Positions 26,179 to 33,047 of a stretch of DNA of 64,000 bases are shown piece by piece (positions within the stretch are counted from its first letter, which is position 1; each line of letters starts with the position of its first letter). Origin of the DNA: CAYSRM01 sp964475205 (lineage in GTDB: Bacteria; Verrucomicrobiota; Kiritimatiellia; UBA8416; CAYSRM01); contig CAYYVQ010000007.1 of NCBI GenBank assembly GCA_964475205.1, positions 16,692 through 80,691 on the forward strand. The letters are read 5' to 3'. Both the position numbers and the translations under genes were made by a program. The notes beneath the pieces are model-generated. The model was not told where the DNA came from. It saw only the letters and a list, made by a program, of their open reading frames with translations, and made no database searches.

Positions 26179-26417
26179 TTTACGCAATTCTCCTAAATTA
26201 TTCAGGATAGATTAAGATTCTTTGGATGCCGCCGTCAAGCACTAATCGTTAAAATTTTCACGCTTTCGCGTAGATCCCGAAGCGACACCTTGCAAAACCT
26301 ATCCTTGCGCCTTGAATCACGATAATGCAATATGCAGCTTACGAAAAGCAGTGGTTTATAACTTATTCTGCAAGGTAAACAAATCAGATATAGATATCTT
26401 ATTCGGAACAAGCCATA
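26179..26417. other. Divergent intergenic region between the kinase-hydrogenase operon and nadE
   Basis: This 239-base spacer must hold the promoters of both divergent units. An AGATAT..ATATCT inverted repeat lies near 26385-26400, just upstream of nadE, and a small TTTCACGCTTTCGCG hairpin-like stretch lies near 26258-26275. No confident promoter or operator could be assigned. Confidence 0.35.
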
Positions 26418-28307
26418 ATGTCCAAAGCCCTTTTCATACGTACACGGGTTATTCAAATGGATATCCTCCCGGGACAACCGCAGCATAACGCTGTCCGGAT
26501 TATCAGCAATATTTCCAGGGCCAGGAAAGACGGGATACAGCTTCTTGTTTTTCCCGAGATGTCGGTGCCAGGTTATTTTGTCGGAGACAACTGGGAACGC
26601 CCCGCTTTTCTGAATGAATGCTACAGATGCAATGAAGAGATAAGAAAAGCATCCAAAGGTCTAATCGTTGTTTTCGGTTCCCTGGGCATGGATCCTGATC
26701 GCAGAAATGAAGACGGACGGGTCCGCAAGTATAATGCTCTATATGTTGCGGAGAACGGAGAATTCCGCTCACCATCAACTCTGCCGTACAGTTTTGCTGT
26801 AAAGTCGCTTCTTCCTGACTATCGTGAGTTTGAAGAGACGAGGCATTTTTATGATCTTCGAAAACTTGCCATGGAAGAAAATCGAGCGCTGGAAGACCTG
26901 GTCGCACCTATAGAAACCAGCCTGGCTTCACTGGGATGCATACTCTGCGAAGATGCATGGGATATAGATTATAACTTCTCGCCCCTTGAAATCCTGGCTC
27001 AGAAAAACGCAGACCTTTTCCTCAGCGTCAGCGCATCACCGTTTACCCTTCACAAAAGGCACAAGCGTACCCGCGTTTTTTGTGAACGAACAAAAAATCT
27101 AGGCAGACCCCTGATTTATGCAAACTGCACAGGCATCCAGAACAACGGCAAATGCGTGTTTACATTCGACGGCGATTCAGCAATATACGACGGACTCGGC
27201 AACTGTATAAAGACAGAAGAACCGTTCACCGAGACCGAAATAACCCATGAAATTCCGCTTGACCAATCCGCCTTCGGCCGCCCTTGCCGACCGGTCAGAG
27301 ATAATACAGCAGATATCTACAGGGCAATTAACTTCGGCACCAGCAGATTTATGGATCAGTGCGGCCTGGACCGCATTGTAGTGGGAATATCAGGAGGCAT
27401 CGATTCTGCCGTGGTAGCCGCTGTTTACGGAAAGATTCTGCCCCCTGACCGCCTCTTGCTTGCAAATATGCCAAGCTGCCACAATTCTTCCCGAACCAGG
27501 AACCTTGCTAAAAAACTTGCAGGGAATATAGGCTGCCTCTATACCGAAATCCCCATCGACAATAGCTGTAAACTTACGCAAAAACAAATGGACGGGCTTG
27601 TCTTAAAGAACACAGAAGGAACATTCATCCACAAAATCAGCCTCAGCAGCCGGGTGATGGAAAACGTTCAGGCACGAGACCGATCTGCACGAATACTTGC
27701 GGCCCTTGCTGCCGCGTTTGGAGGAGCATTCACATGCAATGCAAACAAATCCGAAGCTACCGTCGGATACACAACCCTCTACGGCGACCTCGCCGGTTAC
27801 TTCGCCAACCTCGCAGATCTCTGGAAAGGCGAAGTATACGATCTGGCTCGCTATCTTAACGCCGAGGTCTACGGCAGCGCAGTTGTGCCTCCAGGTTCTA
27901 TCGATTTGATCCCTTCTGCGGAGCTCAGTTCATCCCAGGACGTTGACAGCAACCAGGGCGACCCGCTCTGCTATCCTTACCACGATTGCCTCTTTCGAAG
28001 CTGGATTGAATGGTGGAACAGGACAACTCCCGAAGAAATACTGGAATGGTATGCCGACGGCATTCTCGAAGATAAAATCGGTTACACGGGGAAAGTAGAA
28101 GACCTCTTTCATGGAGTTGATGAATTTATAGAGGATCTTGAAAAATGGTGGAATGCTTACGAGGGTCTGGGATTGGCAAAGAGAATCCAGGCGCCCCCGG
28201 TGCTCGCAATCAAGAAAAGGGCGTTCGGCTTCGACCTGCGAGAGTCACAGCTTCCTTCATTCTATTCCTCCCGCTACCGGGAACTCAAGAAAACTCTACA
28301 TTCATAA
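26418..28307 (+). CDS. nadE: Glutamine-dependent NAD+ synthetase
   Basis: Last step of NAD synthesis: amidation of nicotinate adenine dinucleotide using glutamine. The N-terminal nitrilase-type glutaminase domain (about 1-270) has its catalytic Glu in LLVFPEMSVPG and its Cys in CILCEDAWD. The C-terminal ATP-pyrophosphatase-type synthetase domain has the P-loop VVGISGGIDSAVVAAVYG and the downstream NKSEATVGYTTLYGD segment. The length (629) is normal for the two-domain form. Divergent from the NAD-linked hydrogenase operon. The ribosome site before ATG 26418 is weak. Confidence 0.95.
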   Translation: MSKALFIRTRVIQMDILPGQPQHNAVRIISNISRARKDGIQLLVFPEMSVPGYFVGDNWERPAFLNECYRCNEEIRKASKGLIVVFGSLGMDPDRRNEDGRVRKYNALYVAENGEFRSPSTLPYSFAVKSLLPDYREFEETRHFYDLRKLAMEENRALEDLVAPIETSLASLGCILCEDAWDIDYNFSPLEILAQKNADLFLSVSASPFTLHKRHKRTRVFCERTKNLGRPLIYANCTGIQNNGKCVFTFDGDSAIYDGLGNCIKTEEPFTETEITHEIPLDQSAFGRPCRPVRDNTADIYRAINFGTSRFMDQCGLDRIVVGISGGIDSAVVAAVYGKILPPDRLLLANMPSCHNSSRTRNLAKKLAGNIGCLYTEIPIDNSCKLTQKQMDGLVLKNTEGTFIHKISLSSRVMENVQARDRSARILAALAAAFGGAFTCNANKSEATVGYTTLYGDLAGYFANLADLWKGEVYDLARYLNAEVYGSAVVPPGSIDLIPSAELSSSQDVDSNQGDPLCYPYHDCLFRSWIEWWNRTTPEEILEWYADGILEDKIGYTGKVEDLFHGVDEFIEDLEKWWNAYEGLGLAKRIQAPPVLAIKKRAFGFDLRESQLPSFYSSRYRELKKTLHS

Positions 28308-28416
28308 GGACTTACGCCGCTTGCTGCATTTTGAATGCCGGATATTGGGTGAGACACCATTTGAACGCAACAGAAGATTCGCAAGCAGCCGATTGATATC
28401 CGGGCAGGATTTGAAA

Positions 28417-29031
28417 CTATTGCTGAACAAGCTCAGCATGGCCTGTCCAGCCATACTCATCTTCAGCTATAATAAAGAGGGTTCCAGTTCGTCCTTTGCG
28501 GCTTGTATAAGTCGCCGTGTTTCCGCTCGAACTTGAAATCGTTCCGAGCGATCCATCCGATGCGGACCAGGAATACGGGGCCGTGCCGCCGTCAACGGTG
28601 GCGGTAACCTTATGAGAAACATTTGTCGAAATGTTTCCCGTGGACAATGTCACAGTCAACGCATCGCCCTGAATTACTGTTGCAGTGGCAATCCAGTCCT
28701 TGGCGTCCGTTGCTCCAACAGCGTTTACGCCGCTCTTGCCGGACTGGGCAGGAGTGTAGGTTACCGTTCTGGCTGTGGTACTGGAAGCTGAAATACTGCC
28801 AAGCGAAGTATCGCTTACAGACCATACAAAAGGCGGTTCTCCGCCGTTAACCGTAAATACCGTGTGCCCGGCGCCGGCATCAAGTTCGACACTGGCAGGG
28901 CTTATCGAGAAATCAGCCGATCCAGAGGCTGCCGCGTCTTCATCATGGTTTACTCCGGAGTTATGCTCGCAACCTGCCAGGAAAACGGCAATGGCCGCAG
29001 CTATGAAACATGATACCAATACTCTGTTCAC
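28417..29031 (-). CDS. Putative lipoprotein with Ig-like repeats
   Basis: Probable secreted lipoprotein of 204 residues. With a GTG start at 29031 the protein begins with a signal peptide ending in a lipobox, FLAGC, with Cys21 as the lipidated residue. Two repeats of about 85 residues follow, marked by GGEPPFVWSVSDTSLGSIS and GGTAPYSWSASDGSLGTIS, resembling bacterial Ig-like surface domains. The ORF could start at 29085, but that adds 18 residues before the signal peptide and overlaps the upstream gene; the GTG has GGGGAT upstream. It is the last of three envelope genes (28417-30379). Function unknown. Confidence 0.72.
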   Translation of the reverse strand: MNRVLVSCFIAAAIAVFLAGCEHNSGVNHDEDAAASGSADFSISPASVELDAGAGHTVFTVNGGEPPFVWSVSDTSLGSISASSTTARTVTYTPAQSGKSGVNAVGATDAKDWIATATVIQGDALTVTLSTGNISTNVSHKVTATVDGGTAPYSWSASDGSLGTISSSSGNTATYTSRKGRTGTLFIIAEDEYGWTGHAELVQQ

Positions 29032-29062
29032 TACATCCCCCGCTGTATACAAACAAGCCTGA

Positions 29063-29806
29063 TCAAAAACGGTAAAGCATTCCAACGCTTATTTCACGAT
29101 CGCCGGAGCCGTAAAAAGCTCCTTCCAACAAAGTCAGCCAGTTGCCCGCAAACCTGAGATCCATCCCAAGCATCATGCCAAAGTCTCTGTTCTCCTTTAC
29201 GTCGGAATCGCCGTATTCACCGTCTATGCTATTCAAAACAACCCCGCATTTTATGGCTGCGCCGTCCGGGTTATACTTGTGGAGCGCTACTTCATTTTTG
29301 GAACTTACCGCGTAATATACCAGTGGAACGATCGAAGCCTCAGTCCAGTCAAAATCCGAGTCCTCGAAATTTGACTGCATGCTTCTGAACATTCCTTTTA
29401 CCTGGAACCCGATTTTCGACAGGTCGCCAAAGACAGGCGAATGTTCTATAACATATTCCAGAACATTAAAATCTGCGCCTACAGCCCATGCAACTCCCCG
29501 CTCCCCGTCCCTTTCAAGAAGCCCGTCGGTCTTACCGTATCCGCCCTGCAGGATTACAGCCAGGTAAGGCAATACAGCATAATCAAGTTCCGCAACCAGA
29601 TAGCTGGCGTCCAGATTGGTCAACTCTTCGCCAACCAACACTTCACGTTCGTAGAAACCTGCAGAAACTCCAACAGACCATCCGTGAGCGTCCGTGCCGG
29701 TAAGCAAAGAATCGGGCGCTGCATGCATATCTTCTCCTTGCGCTGGAAAGAAAAAAACTCCCGACATAAATGCAGCTAATGCAAAAAAATATAAACGATA
29801 CAACAT
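29063..29806 (-). CDS. Putative outer-membrane beta-barrel protein
   Basis: Predicted exported protein of 247 residues with a signal peptide at about 1-23 (FFALAAFMSGVFFFPAQG). The mature part has alternating aromatic/hydrophobic strands (WSVGVSAGFYERE, YLAVILQGGYGKTD, WLTLLEGAFYGSG) and ends MLYRF, with the terminal Phe typical of barrel proteins. It resembles small outer-membrane barrels generally; no specific family is recognised. The upstream coiled-coil gene ends 6 bases before this start, so they are probably one transcript. Confidence 0.7.
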   Translation of the reverse strand: MLYRLYFFALAAFMSGVFFFPAQGEDMHAAPDSLLTGTDAHGWSVGVSAGFYEREVLVGEELTNLDASYLVAELDYAVLPYLAVILQGGYGKTDGLLERDGERGVAWAVGADFNVLEYVIEHSPVFGDLSKIGFQVKGMFRSMQSNFEDSDFDWTEASIVPLVYYAVSSKNEVALHKYNPDGAAIKCGVVLNSIDGEYGDSDVKENRDFGMMLGMDLRFAGNWLTLLEGAFYGSGDREISVGMLYRF

Positions 29807-29812
29807 CTCACC

Positions 29813-30379
29813 CTAATTGGACTTTAGTTCGTCAGCCCGTTCTCTCGCCTCGGCCGCTTCCTCAGCAGCATTTTCCGCCAATTCCGGCTCAGAACCCCTG
29901 TCGGGAGACAAGCTTTCTGCAGCGGCATCAAAGCTCTGTGCCGCCAATCTCAACGCCCCGGCGGCTTTGGCAACGGACTCCGCAGACTTTTCACTCGTTG
30001 TACTTTCACCTGCGCCTTCTGATTCCCGGGCTTTTGATTCCAGATCAGCGGCATTTGCCCAATTTTCCGCAGCTTTCAGAAAATTGCGTGACGATCCGAG
30101 GCGAAGCCGTCCTGCCTTCATTTCAGCTTTTCCTGCCTTTTTGTAATTGGTTTGGCTCTCGCTTTCATAAAGGACCTCTTTGCTTTTCAGCTTTTCAGCC
30201 CTCTCCATCAGGCTTGATGCCTTTCTTTCAAGGAATTCAGCGGACTGAACACGGCTACGCGCCGCATCCGTCCAGTCGGAGACAGAAAGCTGGGCCAGAC
30301 CGGAACAAGGCAGACCAAGTCCAATCGCTGCCACTATTGATAAAATTTGTTTAAATTTCCTCATCATCATCTTCGTCAT
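29813..30379 (-). CDS. Exported Ala/Glu-rich coiled-coil protein, unknown function
   Basis: Protein of up to 188 residues. A signal peptide (ILSIVAAIGLGLPCSGLAQ) is followed by an almost entirely helical Ala/Glu/Ser/Lys-rich chain with heptad-like spacing (about residues 40-185). The composition resembles periplasmic or surface spacer proteins, but no family is recognised. Start choices are ATGs at 30379, 30370, 30367 and 30364; the last two are nearest to the basic n-region RKFKQ. It overlaps a possible 35-residue ORF at 30351-30458. It precedes the barrel gene. Confidence 0.65.
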   Translation of the reverse strand: MTKMMMRKFKQILSIVAAIGLGLPCSGLAQLSVSDWTDAARSRVQSAEFLERKASSLMERAEKLKSKEVLYESESQTNYKKAGKAEMKAGRLRLGSSRNFLKAAENWANAADLESKARESEGAGESTTSEKSAESVAKAAGALRLAAQSFDAAAESLSPDRGSEPELAENAAEEAAEARERADELKSN

Positions 30380-30458
30380 CTATCAAAATCTTATGCACGG
30401 CTCTCTTTGCTCTGTCAGCGCCCATCCGCCTGGCGCTCACATCCAAAACCTTCGTCAT
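30351..30458 (-). CDS. Possible small protein, 35 residues, basic then acidic
   Basis: ATG at 30458 to TAA at 30351 encodes MTKVLDVSARRMGADRAKRA followed by VHKILIDDEDDDEEI. The charge split, basic N-terminal half and a DDEDDDEE tail, is unusual. It lies between the Kdo transferase gene and the coiled-coil gene, on their strand, and overlaps the start of the latter out of frame. AGG lies about ten bases upstream of the ATG. Chance is a realistic alternative for an ORF of this length. Confidence 0.3.
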   Translation of the reverse strand: MTKVLDVSARRMGADRAKRAVHKILIDDEDDDEEI

Positions 30459-30486
30459 GACTTCTATACCTGTTATATTTAATATC

Positions 30487-31812
30487 CTATACCTGTTTGG
30501 TATGATTTTCAACCTTCAAAAGCAACAAAATTCGATTTACAATATCGGTTACTGCGCCGCCTCGAGATTTCACCAGGGCTGATGCCTGCCCGGAAAGTCT
30601 ACTGCGCGTTTCACGTTCGTTAAAAAGCCGGAATATTTCTTTGTAAAGCTCTTCACTGTCTTTAACTACGACAAACGCACCGTTTTTTTTGAAATCCTCT
30701 GCAATTAAAGGAAAATTGCTTAGCCGCGGGCCGACAACAACCGGCTTTCCGAGCATTGCCGGTTCTATGAAATTCTGACCGCCTTCTTCAGTCAGGCTTT
30801 TACCCACAAAGACCACTGTGCCGACAGAATAGAAAGTAGTGAGTTCTCCGGTAGTATCCCCAAGAATTATATCCACATTGGAGGGATCATCTTCTTGCGC
30901 CATGGCAGTGCGACGCACCCATTTAAGTCCGCGCTCATTAATCTCTTTTTCAATCTCAGGGGCACGTTCAACATGCCGCGGAACAAGTATCAGAAGAAGA
31001 TCATCAAACAAATCCTTCATGCGCTCATAACAGTCCATAAGCGCGGCTTCTTCGCCAGGCCAGGTGCTGCCCCCGACAAGTGTTTTGCGCTCTTTACCTG
31101 CGCCCCATCGGCGCAACTCATTTCCAAGGTCAATGGTATCCTCCTTCCCGGTTCCGGCCAGTAAATCATACTTACAGCTTCCCGTCACAGCCACCTGATC
31201 TCCCGATGCGCCAAGTTCAATAAATCTTTCACGATCACGCCGGTTCTGGGCGCAGATTAGATTGATTTTTTGAACTACAGGTTTGAAGAATACCTTGGCC
31301 AGGCGATATCCGCGAAAAGAAGAATCTGAAAGACGGGCATTTACTACTGCAACCCTGCTGCCTGACCCGGTTGCATATCGTACCATGTTCGGCCAGATTT
31401 CGCACTCAGTGAGGATAACCAGCATGGGACTAATCAATTTGACTGCTCTTTTCATAATGAACCACAGGTCCGAAGGAAAATAAAGAAGCGTGTCGGTTTC
31501 CTGAAGGCTTTTCTCAGCGATGGCATAGCCCGTGGATGTATTGGTAGTAAAAACAAGGTTGCACTTCGGCAACTCTTTTCTGAGCTTTTCCACAATCCGC
31601 AACGCCACGTAAACTTCACCCACGCTTACCGCGTGTACCCAGATGTTCCCCCCCCTCGACATGGCCCTTAGATCATCCTGCGAATAAATGGCCATGCGGG
31701 TGATAAATCTCCTGCCATATCCGCCTCTCCTGGACATCCTGAAAAACCAGTACGGCAACATGAGTATGTAGCCTGCAGTAAATATAACGTTATAAATAAA
31801 CCACAAAATCAT
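30487..31812 (-). CDS. waaA: 3-deoxy-D-manno-octulosonic acid (Kdo) transferase
   Basis: Adds Kdo to lipid IVA at the inner membrane, the first core step of LPS synthesis. A membrane anchor at about residues 4-22 is followed by two Rossmann domains of the GT-B fold. Family motifs are IWVHAVSVGEV (with the conserved Glu), LTECEIWPN, VVNARLSD and, in the C-terminal half, GGSTWPGEE and EEGGQNFIEPAMLGKPVVVGP. Length 441 is normal. The ATG has AGGAG seven bases upstream. Its presence is direct evidence for an LPS-bearing outer membrane. A family C repeat lies just upstream. Confidence 0.96.
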   Translation of the reverse strand: MILWFIYNVIFTAGYILMLPYWFFRMSRRGGYGRRFITRMAIYSQDDLRAMSRGGNIWVHAVSVGEVYVALRIVEKLRKELPKCNLVFTTNTSTGYAIAEKSLQETDTLLYFPSDLWFIMKRAVKLISPMLVILTECEIWPNMVRYATGSGSRVAVVNARLSDSSFRGYRLAKVFFKPVVQKINLICAQNRRDRERFIELGASGDQVAVTGSCKYDLLAGTGKEDTIDLGNELRRWGAGKERKTLVGGSTWPGEEAALMDCYERMKDLFDDLLLILVPRHVERAPEIEKEINERGLKWVRRTAMAQEDDPSNVDIILGDTTGELTTFYSVGTVVFVGKSLTEEGGQNFIEPAMLGKPVVVGPRLSNFPLIAEDFKKNGAFVVVKDSEELYKEIFRLFNERETRSRLSGQASALVKSRGGAVTDIVNRILLLLKVENHTKQV

Positions 31813-31837
31813 CTATTAGCTCCTGTTCACTGGTCAT

Positions 31838-32016
31838 TAGCCTGATCTATTCATCAACTTCGTAATGAGAGTGGGCATGTTGCTTTAGATCAATGGCTTT
31901 GCGCAGATAGCCGGGTGAAGGCGCATAGATATGCGTCAAGATCGGCTGGCCGGCAAAGTCTTTGAGATTAAGTGACATGCACACTCGTAATAGATTTTTA
32001 TGAATAGATCAGGTTA
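31838..32016. repeat. MITE-like element, family C, full copy 1 (179 bp)
   Basis: Left end TAGCCTGATCTATTCAT and right end, complementing to TAACCTGATCTATTCAT, are inverted repeats that continue imperfectly to about 40 bases (GTAATGAGAGTG against ATTACGAGTGTG). The same 179-bp sequence recurs at 58644-58822 with scattered differences. A central hairpin CGCATA-GA-TATGCG spans 31922-31935. Both ends finish in TA, as expected for insertion at a TA dinucleotide. No coding sequence. It sits between the waaA start and the xerC-like gene's stop. Confidence 0.88.
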
Positions 32017-32074
32017 GCCTGCGCCTCTCTTTCCTCTCAACCAATGACCAATGACTTCCCTCAGCCTACGGCTT

Positions 32075-33034
32075 TCACGCCCTCGGGTGGGAATCGTCAT
32101 ACACTTTCTTGAGCCGTTCGACGGTAATATGCGTATAAATCTGTGTTGTCGATAAACTTGCGTGCCCAAGCAGTTCCTGAACGCTTCTAAGATCTGCGCC
32201 ACGGTCCAGCATATGCGTGGCAAAAGAATGCCTCAGGACATGAGGCGACATCCTCGAATCCAGTTGGGAATGGGCAAGATACTTTTTCATGATTCTTTCG
32301 ACCGATCGACTGGTGAGTTGTCCGCCTTTCAGGTTTCTGAAAACGGGCTGTGAATTTCCCGGCGAAGACCTTCCCCATATATCCTCGGTCTTAGCGGTCA
32401 TTTTCTTTAAAGCCTCGTAAGCCGGCCTGCCTAATGGCGCCATGCGTTCTTTCTTCCCCTTTCCGCGAATCAGTACCACTTCTGACAAAAAATCTATATC
32501 AGCCATTTTCATCCCGGCAAGCTCGCTCACCCGCGCCCCCGTGCTGTACAATGTTTCCAAAGCCGCGGCATCCCGCAAAAATAAGTACTCTTTTTCCGGT
32601 GATATGTCCCGTACTGTCTTTTTCAGATTCAACATGACATCGATCGGAGCCTGCACCAGGCGTTCAACCTCTTCTACAGACAGGATATTCGGCAGATCAG
32701 ATTTCTTTTTCGGCCCCCTTAATCCCGCAAAAGGATTCCCGGTTACATAGTTCTCGCGGACAAGAAATCTGTAAAATGCCCGCATGCTGGCCAGCTTTCT
32801 TCGCGTGGTAGCCGGTGAACATCCGTTTTTTTGAAACTCTACAAGAAATCTGCGCGCATCAAACTTATCAACATCCTGCCAGGAGTAGTTCCCGGCCAAT
32901 CCGCCGGAATTCATAAAAGCCTCAAACTGAAGCACGTCCTCAAGATAGGCTCCAACAGTATGTTCAGAAGCGTTTTTCTCGTTCTCAAGGTACTTTTTAA
33001 AAAACTCCAGAGGTTTTTGAGTCTCGCGTGCCAT
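32075..33034 (-). CDS. Tyrosine recombinase XerC/XerD family
   Basis: Site-specific recombinase of 319 residues, probably for chromosome dimer resolution. The N-terminal SAM-like core-binding domain (FFKKYLENEKNASEHTVGAY) precedes the catalytic domain: Arg in STGARVSELAGM, Lys in RGKGKKERMAPL, the HxxR motif in HVLRHSFATHML, His in LLGHASLSTTQIY, and the nucleophile Tyr in TTQIYTH. The ORF extends to 33217, but the family start MARETQKPLEFF at 33034 avoids overlap with topA. XerC and XerD cannot be told apart here. Grouped with topA and dprA, a common context for xerC. Confidence 0.92.
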   Translation of the reverse strand: MARETQKPLEFFKKYLENEKNASEHTVGAYLEDVLQFEAFMNSGGLAGNYSWQDVDKFDARRFLVEFQKNGCSPATTRRKLASMRAFYRFLVRENYVTGNPFAGLRGPKKKSDLPNILSVEEVERLVQAPIDVMLNLKKTVRDISPEKEYLFLRDAAALETLYSTGARVSELAGMKMADIDFLSEVVLIRGKGKKERMAPLGRPAYEALKKMTAKTEDIWGRSSPGNSQPVFRNLKGGQLTSRSVERIMKKYLAHSQLDSRMSPHVLRHSFATHMLDRGADLRSVQELLGHASLSTTQIYTHITVERLKKVYDDSHPRA

Positions 33035-33047
33035 TGTATCCCGGCCA

